Below the pieces are notes generated by a model that saw only the letters and a list, made by a program, of their open reading frames with translations, was not told the DNA's origin and did not search any database. Positions 7,143 to 13,540 of a DNA stretch of 19,298 nucleotides are shown piece by piece. This DNA comes from Bacteroidales bacterium (GTDB taxonomy: Bacteria; Bacteroidota; Bacteroidia; Bacteroidales; Muribaculaceae). Every line of letters starts with the position of its first letter. Position 1 is the first letter of the stretch. Made by a program: the position numbers and the translations under genes. The stretch is taken from positions 1-19,298 of the forward strand of contig SFGS01000044.1 of NCBI GenBank assembly GCA_004557565.1, given 5' to 3'.

Positions 7143-8276
7143 TTACTCATCATCGTCGGTGGTTCCTGGCACGTAAATGTCGTCGGCAGAAATCACGACT
7201 CCATACGACACGTCACGCACCCTACCCTCTTGTGGCACCAAGATGCCTTTTGCCACCAGATCTTTCACATCACGGCTCGCCGTATCGGTTGACACCGCAG
7301 CAAACTTCGCCCATTTTTTCACGGTCAACTTTCCTTGATAGCCATCGAGATATTTGTTGAGCACGCCACGTTGGCGTTCGGTAATTCCCTTTTCGGCATG
7401 TACTTGCCAAAAAGTGGCCTTCGACAGCACCCTTGAAAGCGCATCGTCAGATGCCGATATTGCCCGAATCATGCAAGATAGGTACCAAACGAGCCATTCG
7501 GTGATGTCGCAATCGCCGTTTTGTGTTTGCTCCAGCACTTCGTAGTACTTCTTTTTCTCGGCATTGATTTGCCTCGACATGCTGAAAAATCGCATTTTGC
7601 TCCTGTCTGCCATATTCAGTGCCATATCGGCTATCGCACGGCCTATGCGGCCATTGCCGTCGTCGAATGGGTGAATACACACAAACCACAAGTGCGCAAC
7701 AGCCGACTTCACATAGTCGCAAACCTCTGTTGAGCCATTGAACCACGCCAAAAATGCATTCATATCCTTTTCCACATTCTCTGCCGAAGGTGCCACATAA
7801 TGCACCTTCTCGCGGCCAAACATACCCGAAACCACTTTCATCTCCCCTTTGCGGTACTCTCCCACATCAATAGTGGCATAGCCACTTCTTCCTGTAGGAA
7901 ACAGGCAGCAATGCCAGCCGAAAAGGCGGTCAGCGGTAAGAGGTTGGTCGTAGTGCACCATCGCGTCAAGCATCATTTCCACCACGCCATCAACGTAATG
8001 GGAAGATGCCACTTCGCCCGAAATGGGCACGCCAAGTTTTCGGGCAACCGACGAGCGCACCTGGTCGCTGTTCAACTGCACGCCCTCAATCTCCGAAGAA
8101 CAAATCACGCTATGCGACACAGTCTCGACCACCGCTTTCATCTGTGCATCGAAACCTATTGCCGAAAGCCTGCCCTCCAAGTAGCCAGCTGCCTTGTTCA
8201 CTTCTGCCAACTTAATGGCGACAGCCTCCTTATTCCAAACGAAATGAGGCCATTGCTGATGTTGATGGATATACAT
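7143..8276 (-). CDS. Fic family protein (AMP-transferase) with N-terminal inhibitory motif and C-terminal winged helix
   Basis: Fic enzymes usually transfer AMP from ATP to Tyr, Ser or Thr hydroxyls of target proteins. The 377-residue protein carries the full core HPFDDGNGRIGR at 202-213, including catalytic His202, Asn208 and both arginines. It also has the inhibitory-helix motif SSEIEG at 60-65, matching (S/T)xxxE(G/N), here Ser60, Glu64 and Gly65. An N-terminal inhibitor helix in the same chain defines class II Fic proteins, so it should be self-inhibited. The N-terminus resembles DUF4172. Residues about 305-365 look like a winged helix (TVKKWAKFAAVSTDTASRDVKDL), suggesting DNA binding. 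Repeated dyad operators overlap its promoter, so autoregulation is a reasonable inference. The target is unknown. Confidence 0.93.
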   Translation of the reverse strand: MYIHQHQQWPHFVWNKEAVAIKLAEVNKAAGYLEGRLSAIGFDAQMKAVVETVSHSVICSSEIEGVQLNSDQVRSSVARKLGVPISGEVASSHYVDGVVEMMLDAMVHYDQPLTADRLFGWHCCLFPTGRSGYATIDVGEYRKGEMKVVSGMFGREKVHYVAPSAENVEKDMNAFLAWFNGSTEVCDYVKSAVAHLWFVCIHPFDDGNGRIGRAIADMALNMADRSKMRFFSMSRQINAEKKKYYEVLEQTQNGDCDITEWLVWYLSCMIRAISASDDALSRVLSKATFWQVHAEKGITERQRGVLNKYLDGYQGKLTVKKWAKFAAVSTDTASRDVKDLVAKGILVPQEGRVRDVSYGVVISADDIYVPGTTDDDE

Positions 8277-8297
8277 AACACAAACCTTTTTTCACCA

Positions 8298-8329
8298 CAA
8301 AAATAGCAACATTTTTATTAATCCGCAAA
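8298..8329 (-). promoter_or_regulatory. fic promoter
   Basis: On the minus strand TTTG (8329-8326) and TATTTTTG (8305-8298) are 20 bp apart, a near-ideal Bacteroidota promoter. The leader would be about 18 nt. The -33 box overlaps the half-site of the operator at 8324-8375. Confidence 0.7.
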
Positions 8330-8375
8330 ATTTGCGTCTTATAAACCGCATTTTTTGCGTCTTATTCACCGCAAA
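8324..8375. promoter_or_regulatory. Iterated dyad operator upstream of fic
   Basis: Two 22-bp sites, 8331-8352 and 8354-8375, each have the form TTTGCG-N10-CGCAAA (the first ends CGCATT). They are 23 bp apart and share the centre TCTTAT. A half-site CGCAAA lies at 8324-8329 over the -33 box. Dyad sites stacked upstream of and over a promoter suggest cooperative repressor binding, possibly by the winged helix of the Fic protein itself. Confidence 0.6.
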
Positions 8376-8390
8376 CCCACCATTACCACC

Positions 8391-8428
8391 AAATTTTACA
8401 GCCATAAAATTTACAGCCATAAAATTTC
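8391..8428 (-). promoter_or_regulatory. Second copy of the ATPase-type promoter/operator element
   Basis: This 38-bp block consists of AAATTTTA/TAAAATTT halves around GCCAT-type centres with a 20-bp repeat step. It matches 9906-9943 at 31 of 38 positions in the same orientation. At the ATPase gene the outer end forms the -7 element TAATTTTA; here it reads GAAATTTT, so promoter function is probably lost. It lies between the ATPase gene and fic, 115 bp upstream of the fic start. Confidence 0.5.
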
Positions 8429-8443
8429 AAACGTCTTGTTGAA

Positions 8444-8515
8444 GTCAACAAGTCAACGAGTCAACGAGTCAACAAGTCTACAAGTCTACGAGTCAACAAG
8501 TCAACGAGTTTTTGG
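8444..8515. repeat. Short-tandem-repeat region B (8-bp GTCAACGA units)
   Basis: Eight head-to-tail 8-bp units start at 8444, 8452, 8460, 8468, 8476, 8484, 8492 and 8500. They are variants of GTCAACAA, GTCAACGA and GTCTACGA, and are followed by GTTTTTGGGA. That junction is the reverse complement of the one joining the modules at 10141 and 16171. The block ends 20 bp from the stop of the ATPase gene. The array is the only filler I see between the element at 8391 and the ATPase gene. Confidence 0.85.
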
Positions 8516-8534
8516 GAACTAACGAGATGGGGCA

Positions 8535-9893
8535 TCACATATCGTTCAGCGACAAGCCGATTTGGCGTACGTTTTTCCCCTTGAACAAATGGCGCTGCAT
8601 TTCTGCCACTTTCTCTGCCAAGCGATGGGGGTTGTATCTCAGCGGATTGCGCTTCACCTCGTAAGCCTCCACTTCACCATCAAGGGTTTCAGCCACAATA
8701 TCTATTTCAAAGTCATCGACATTGCCTTTGGCATTCTTGCCACCCGATTTCCACCAGCCACCTATTTGACGATACTCGCACGACTCCATCATCTTTTGTC
8801 TGAACCAACGCTCAAGGGCTATGCCCGAAAAGGTGGTATAGTCGTCGGTCATTATTTTTTCAAGTGCCTGCATATTCTGTATCTCGATAAGTGGCGCATA
8901 GCGATATATGTAGCGAAACCAGAAGCGGAAGAAGTTGTCCTTTATCTCAAACCTCACAGTCTGACTCCCCTCCTTCGCTCCAATCGGGCGTTTCTTACGA
9001 ATAATGCCATAGTTGTCTTCCAGAATCCGCAACTGGCCGCCCAAACTCTTCATGCCTGTAGTTGCCTCTATTTGGCTTTGCGTCACATCGCCACGAGCTA
9101 TCTGACCTAAAATACTGAAAAAAGTGCCATATTGTTTGCCAAACTCCTGAATAAGGATATTCTTGCCCTCGCTCACAAAGAAACTGTCGCCACTGGAGCA
9201 AACATAGCGAATCATCTTCTCCACACTGGTGCAGCCATTGTTCATCAGCAATTCAATGTAGCGTGCCACGCCACCAGTGATGGTCCACAACGCCAACAAG
9301 TCCTCATTAGTGTAGTTGGGTTTATAATCGGCAAGAATCTCTCGCATGGTGGCTGTGGAAAATGGCATGAGCCTGATGGTGCAGTCGTCGCGTCCAAACA
9401 AAGGTTGGGCTTCGTCCTTGAAAATCTTCTCCATCATACGGAAAATCGACCCCGACACGATAAAGCACACCTGAGTTGATTTCTTGTATTTGTCCCACAA
9501 CTCCTGTATATCGCTGAACACACCGGCATTCACATTATCCCATTCTTGAAATTCGTCCATAAAGATTGTGAACTTCCGGCGCTTACCAATCTCCAGCAAC
9601 AACTGCATCAAGCCACGCATCGTGCTGATGCCCTCAGGCACAAACTCTTGGAGTTTTGCCCTCACCTCCTCCGTAAAGGTCGCAACCAGCACCGCCTCGG
9701 TCTTTCTGCCCACAAAGAAATATAGGCTGGGAGTAACAGCCTCTGTCTCCTGCATCAAGCGGTACACCAAACTGGTTTTGCCCACACGTCGCCGCCCTGT
9801 CAGCACCACAAAGCGCGAGCAATCCTCATAAGCCTGCCGCTGAACTTCTTTCAGCCGCTCCATTTCCTGTTTTCTGTCGTAGAATTTTTTCAT
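8535..9893 (-). CDS. Archaeal-type AAA ATPase with nuclease-like (DUF234 / PD-(D/E)XK) C-terminus
   Basis: This 452-residue protein has Walker A GRRRVGKT at 33-40, Walker B FTIFMDEF ending in Asp113-Glu114, and a sensor-like FIVSGS at about 144-149. This pattern fits the archaeal ATPase family (PF01637) of STAND-like NTPases. A winged-helix-like stretch follows at about 255-310. The C-terminal DUF234-like region has Glu361, Asp398 (FEID) and Glu412-Val-Lys414 (YEVK), which can be read as a PD-(D/E)XK nuclease core. Nuclease activity is inferred from these residues only. Such genes are patchy, multicopy accessory genes in Bacteroidales with no settled role; defence or mobility functions are possible. 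It follows its own repeated operator-like promoter and precedes fic on the same strand. Confidence 0.88.
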   Translation of the reverse strand: MKKFYDRKQEMERLKEVQRQAYEDCSRFVVLTGRRRVGKTSLVYRLMQETEAVTPSLYFFVGRKTEAVLVATFTEEVRAKLQEFVPEGISTMRGLMQLLLEIGKRRKFTIFMDEFQEWDNVNAGVFSDIQELWDKYKKSTQVCFIVSGSIFRMMEKIFKDEAQPLFGRDDCTIRLMPFSTATMREILADYKPNYTNEDLLALWTITGGVARYIELLMNNGCTSVEKMIRYVCSSGDSFFVSEGKNILIQEFGKQYGTFFSILGQIARGDVTQSQIEATTGMKSLGGQLRILEDNYGIIRKKRPIGAKEGSQTVRFEIKDNFFRFWFRYIYRYAPLIEIQNMQALEKIMTDDYTTFSGIALERWFRQKMMESCEYRQIGGWWKSGGKNAKGNVDDFEIDIVAETLDGEVEAYEVKRNPLRYNPHRLAEKVAEMQRHLFKGKNVRQIGLSLNDM

Positions 9894-9905
9894 ATTTTAC
9901 AACTC

Positions 9906-9966
9906 AAATTTTATGACCGTAAATTTTACCGCCATAAAATTACAAACAATCTCCAAAACAAACAAA
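9906..9966 (-). promoter_or_regulatory. ATPase gene promoter with overlapping repeated operator
   Basis: On the minus strand TTTG (9966-9963) lies 20 bp before TAATTTTA (9942-9935), one base off TAnnTTTG. From that -7 box down to 9906 the DNA is two overlapping AAATTTTA-N6-TAAAATT-type dyads with centres TGGCGG and ACGGTC. The dyads would sit in the -7 to +30 zone, an ideal place for repression. The ATG (9893-9891) follows 12 bp later. Confidence 0.55.
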
Positions 9967-9992
9967 TATTTATGACAAATAAGAAATTAGGT

Positions 9993-10177
9993 ATCAGAAG
10001 TTCAGAAGGTTTTGTGCAGAAGTTAAGAAGTTAAGGAGTTAAAGAAGTTAAGACGGCACCATCGTCTTTTGGTAATTTAATAGGGTTTCCTCCCATCTGA
10101 TTCGTCGGACTTGTCTGACCAGTCCGACTCGTCCGACACTCCCCAAAAAAACTCGTTGACCTGTTGACTCGCAGACT
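9993..10177. repeat. Composite short-tandem-repeat region C
   Basis: Reading plus, the first module is AGAAGTTAAG-type units at about 9996-10052. A shortened leader TTTAATAGGGTTTCCTCCC comes next (about 10075-10093). Five 9-bp units follow with GA(C/T) at 10099, 10108, 10117, 10126 and 10135. The spacer CCCCAAAAAAACTC comes next, and then 8-bp units with GTTGAC at 10155 and 10163 and GCAGAC at 10171. The module order equals that at 15931-16216. The whole lies in the 424-bp divergent gap between the ATPase and ABC genes. Confidence 0.85.
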
Positions 10178-10219
10178 TCTAAAAGCTCGTAGGCACTCCG
10201 ACTTTTGGGGGTGGAGATA

Positions 10220-10251
10220 TTTGGTGGATAGGGGAAGATGGTGTAACTTTG
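10220..10251 (+). promoter_or_regulatory. ABC exporter promoter
   Basis: TTTG at 10220-10223 and TAACTTTG at 10244-10251 are 20 bp apart. The leader would be about 60 nt, longer than for neighbouring genes, and AT-rich. Confidence 0.7.
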
Positions 10252-10317
10252 CTATTAAATTGGTGTGGTATGCAGTTTTTTTGTGGCCACGGTATTGAAT
10301 TGATAAATAAATAACTC

Positions 10318-12147
10318 ATGTTTAAAGGCTTTTTTACCCTACTTCGCAGATTTATTCCTCCCTATAAGCGCTATATAGTGCTGAATGTGATATTCAACGT
10401 GCTTTCGGCGTTTTTGACCCTGTTTTCGTTTGCGCTTATCATCCCGATTTTGGAAATGCTCTTTGGCATGAACCAAGCGCACTACACTTACATGGAACTG
10501 GGCAGCGCAGGACTTAAAGAAGTGGTGGTGAACGATTTCTACTACGGTGTGCAATGCCTGATTGAGAGTTACGGACCATCTACGGCATTGGCAGCCATCG
10601 CCAGTATGCTGGTGGTGTTCACCGGCTTGAAAGTGGGCAGTGCCTACCTCGCAGCCTTCAACATGATTACAATCCGCACCAGCGTGGTGCGCGACATACG
10701 CAACCAAATCTACGATAAAATCGTCACCCTCCCCATCGGCTTTTTCAGCAACGAGCGCAAAGGCGACGTGATGGCGCGCATGAGCGGCGACGTGACCGAG
10801 GTGGAAAACAGCATCATGTCGAGCCTCGACCTGATGTTTAAAAACCCAATCATGATTTTGGCGTGTCTGACGATGATGATTCTGGTGAGTTGGGAGTTGA
10901 CCATCTTCGTGTTCACCCTCCTGCCCATCGCCGGCTTCATCATGGGCACCGTGGGCAAGCGGCTGAAGCGAGTGAGCCTCGACGCGCAGAACCAGTGGGG
11001 TATGCTCCTGAGCAACATCGAGGAAACCGTGGGCGGACTCCGCATTGTGAAGGCGTTCAACGCCGAAGACAAGGTGCGCAAACGCTTCAGCGACGAAAAC
11101 AACAAATACCGTCGCATCACCCAAAATATGCACCGCCGCTACGAACTCGCCCACCCCATGAGCGAATTTCTCGGCACCGCCACCATCGCCGTGGTGCTTT
11201 GGTTTGGCGGCAAACTCATTCTGTCGGGCAACGCCACCATCACCGCACCATCATTTATCTACTACATGGTGATTTTCTACAGCATCATCAACCCCGCCAA
11301 AGACTTCTCAAAGGCGAGCTACGCCATTCAGCGCGGTTTGGCGTCGGTTGACCGTATCGATAAGATTTTGAAAGCCGACGACACCATCAAAGACCCCGAA
11401 CACCCTGTGCCACTTAAAGAAATGAAACAGGGCATCAAATACAGCAACGTGCGATTCCGCTACGGCGACCAATGGGTGATCGACGGCATCGACCTTGAAA
11501 TCGGCTGCGGCAAGACCGTGGCGCTGGTGGGACAGAGCGGTAGCGGCAAGACCACCCTCGCCGACCTTCTCCCCCGCTTCTACGATGTGGAGGAAGGCTC
11601 CATCAGCATCGATGGCGTGGACATTCGCGACGTGAGCAAATACGACTTGCGCGCACTGATGGGCAACGTGAACCAAGAGGCAATCCTCTTCAACGACACC
11701 ATTCGCAACAACATCACATTCGGCGTGGAAAGTGCCACCGACGAGGAAGTGATTGCGGCAGCGAAAATCGCCAACGCCTACGACTTTATCATGGCCACGG
11801 AAAACGGTTTCGACACCAACATCGGCGACCGTGGCTGCAACCTGTCGGGCGGACAGCGCCAGCGCCTGAGTATAGCCCGCGCAATCCTGAAGAATCCGCC
11901 TATCCTCATTCTCGACGAAGCCACATCCGCACTCGACACCGAGAGCGAGCATCTGGTGCAGCAGGCTCTCGACAACTTGATGCACGGCCGCACCACCGTG
12001 GTGATTGCGCACCGCCTGAGCACCATCAAGAACGCCGACCTGATATGCGTGCTGCAAGACGGCAAAATCATTGAGCAAGGCACTCACGACCAACTTATCG
12101 CCGAAAATGGTTCATACAAGCACCTCGTCGATTTACAGAAATTCTAA
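10318..12147 (+). CDS. ABC exporter, MsbA-like half-transporter (fused membrane and ATPase domains)
   Basis: This 609-residue protein has an N-terminal six-helix exporter domain (about 15-335) and a C-terminal ATPase (about 375-609). The ATPase is complete: Walker A GQSGSGKT at 405-412, Q-loop Gln453, signature LSGGQ at 509-513, Walker B ILILDE with Asp533 and Glu534, and H-loop His565 in IAHRLST. Such proteins work as homodimers in the inner membrane and export lipids, lipid A precursors or drugs. MsbA (lipid A core flippase) is one candidate, but the substrate cannot be told from sequence, so I give no symbol. The next gene follows after 22 bp, suggesting co-transcription with an envelope barrel protein. 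Confidence 0.93.
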   Translation: MFKGFFTLLRRFIPPYKRYIVLNVIFNVLSAFLTLFSFALIIPILEMLFGMNQAHYTYMELGSAGLKEVVVNDFYYGVQCLIESYGPSTALAAIASMLVVFTGLKVGSAYLAAFNMITIRTSVVRDIRNQIYDKIVTLPIGFFSNERKGDVMARMSGDVTEVENSIMSSLDLMFKNPIMILACLTMMILVSWELTIFVFTLLPIAGFIMGTVGKRLKRVSLDAQNQWGMLLSNIEETVGGLRIVKAFNAEDKVRKRFSDENNKYRRITQNMHRRYELAHPMSEFLGTATIAVVLWFGGKLILSGNATITAPSFIYYMVIFYSIINPAKDFSKASYAIQRGLASVDRIDKILKADDTIKDPEHPVPLKEMKQGIKYSNVRFRYGDQWVIDGIDLEIGCGKTVALVGQSGSGKTTLADLLPRFYDVEEGSISIDGVDIRDVSKYDLRALMGNVNQEAILFNDTIRNNITFGVESATDEEVIAAAKIANAYDFIMATENGFDTNIGDRGCNLSGGQRQRLSIARAILKNPPILILDEATSALDTESEHLVQQALDNLMHGRTTVVIAHRLSTIKNADLICVLQDGKIIEQGTHDQLIAENGSYKHLVDLQKF

Positions 12148-12169
12148 CTACATCTATAATTAACATCTT

Positions 12170-12961
12170 ATGCTTAAAAAACTATTTTTCGCACTGATTG
12201 TGGCAGCAGTTGCCCTTAGTGCCAACGCAGAGAAGAAACCTGCCAAAGTGCAAATCCACTTGCGCAACGGTCAAGTGGTGACCGGTGTAATCACCGAGCG
12301 CGACGAACGTGTGGTAACCATTGCCAACGACGCCGACCACGCCACCTACCACTACACAATGGACGAAATCAACTATATCGACCATTTGACCAAAAAGAAG
12401 AACTACGACACCTCAAAATTCCGTGGCTTCATCGACCTCGGCTATAGCATGGGCGTGGGCGCTCCCCGCAACGACTACTGGTTGGTGGAGACCAGTTTCG
12501 GCTATGCCTTCACACCAAAGACCTACCTCGGCTTGGGTGTGGCAATCCACGACTTCAAGCCAGTGGAAAAGAGTTACCCTATGTTCTGGAACCAGACCAA
12601 GGAGAACGCCGGCAAGCGCAACGACCCGGCATGGCGCTACCCGTTCATTCCCTTCTACCTCGAAGGACGCTACAACTTCATGAGCGAGTCGAAGAACACG
12701 CCTTTCGTGAGTCTGAAAGTGGGTGGCACATTCATCAACCACAAAGGATTCTTCACCTCGCCAACCATCGGCTACCACTTCGCCACCAACGAGTTTTTCT
12801 CGTTCAACGTGGGCGTGGCTTACGAATTGCAGACCGCCGACTATAAACTCTGGTGCCAAGGCGACACCCCCGGCGCCATCAAAGACGACACAGGCAAGAC
12901 CTACCTCAAGCAAGGCGAGGCATTCCACAACCTGTGCATAAAAGTGGGCGTGGAATTTTAA
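12170..12961 (+). CDS. Exported barrel-like protein with small N-terminal beta domain, unknown function
   Basis: The 263-residue protein has a clear signal peptide (MLKKLFFALIVAAVALSANA, cleavage about residue 20). A short strand-rich stretch follows, VQIHLRNGQVVTGVITERD to MDEINYID (about 27-70). It recalls the small barrel-like regions in Bacteroidota envelope proteins that begin with a KDG or RNG turn. From about residue 84 onward the sequence alternates like transmembrane beta strands (FRGFIDLGYSMG, FFSFNVGVAYELQ) and ends in CIKVGVEF with a terminal Phe. An outer-membrane location is inferred. It is probably co-transcribed with the ABC exporter 22 bp upstream. No promoter or terminator separates them. 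I do not recognise the family. Confidence 0.8.
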   Translation: MLKKLFFALIVAAVALSANAEKKPAKVQIHLRNGQVVTGVITERDERVVTIANDADHATYHYTMDEINYIDHLTKKKNYDTSKFRGFIDLGYSMGVGAPRNDYWLVETSFGYAFTPKTYLGLGVAIHDFKPVEKSYPMFWNQTKENAGKRNDPAWRYPFIPFYLEGRYNFMSESKNTPFVSLKVGGTFINHKGFFTSPTIGYHFATNEFFSFNVGVAYELQTADYKLWCQGDTPGAIKDDTGKTYLKQGEAFHNLCIKVGVEF

Positions 12962-12995
12962 CGCGAAAAAGCGAGTTGCTTAAAAAATTTTTGTT

Positions 12996-13003
12996 TAACT
13001 TTG
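12996..13003 (+). promoter_or_regulatory. Promoter -7 element abutting the 13011 start
   Basis: TAACTTTG matches TAnnTTTG exactly, with a TTG at 12975-12977 as a possible -33 box 18 bp upstream. It ends only 7 bp before ATG 13011, implying a nearly leaderless mRNA or a later start. Confidence 0.55.
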
Positions 13004-13010
13004 TGCTATT

Positions 13011-13466
13011 ATGGCGTTCTTCGACTCAACTATTTTCTACCTGATAATCATGGTAGTGGCATTTATGAGTTTGGGAATGATTTGCAGTCCCAAAAACCAT
13101 GGGGCCACCAGCACAAAGATAGTGCCGATGAATGTGGCTCCCACCGGTGGCGAGCCACACCCCGACACCGTAAGAATCACGGCACTGAAGGGCGGCGACA
13201 TCAGCATCGAGAGGCACTTCACCATTCGTGAGGGCGACACGGTGAACCTGGTAATCACGAAATTCGACACCCACGTGAAAATCGTGGAGAAGAAGGGCGT
13301 GGTGGGCGCAGGAGCCGACACAGAGCACCTGGGCATGGCACTGGTGAGCTGCATCGGGCAGCGGTGGTACAGCTACCGCTACGAGAGCGAAGTGACGGGC
13401 AAATGGTGCGCCTTCGAGTTCACCAACGTGGCTGGCAACAACAAAGAAGTGGAGATGCGGCTGTAA
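13011..13466 (+). CDS. Unknown protein with N-terminal membrane anchor
   Basis: The 151-residue protein starts with one hydrophobic segment (about 8-25, IFYLIIMVVAFMSLGMIC). The remainder is polar, probably beta-rich, and has no motif I recognise. The segment lacks a canonical lipobox, so a signal anchor is more likely than a lipoprotein. The promoter at 12996-13003 leaves almost no leader for ATG 13011; Met14 (13050) would give about a 40-nt leader but a shortened hydrophobic segment. It lies 74 bp upstream of porZ with no terminator between, so it may be co-transcribed with it. The 74-bp gap contains ATTTTACACG and ATTTTACGCG in tandem and no TAnnTTTG box. Function unknown. Confidence 0.7.
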   Translation: MAFFDSTIFYLIIMVVAFMSLGMICSPKNHGATSTKIVPMNVAPTGGEPHPDTVRITALKGGDISIERHFTIREGDTVNLVITKFDTHVKIVEKKGVVGAGADTEHLGMALVSCIGQRWYSYRYESEVTGKWCAFEFTNVAGNNKEVEMRL

Positions 13467-13540
13467 GAAGCGCCGTATCACACAATTTTACACGATTTTA
13501 CGCGTTAACGAAGATATAAATAGGAAAAATTTTCAGCATC

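Noticed and set aside
8444..8515. CRISPR array
   Set aside because: The units are 8 bp long and contiguous, with no spacers and no cas genes. The same holds for the other arrays.
7143..9893. Classical toxin-antitoxin pair
   Set aside because: Fic already carries its inhibitory motif in the same chain, and the ATPase is neither small nor antitoxin-like. The two are 258 bp apart with separate promoters.
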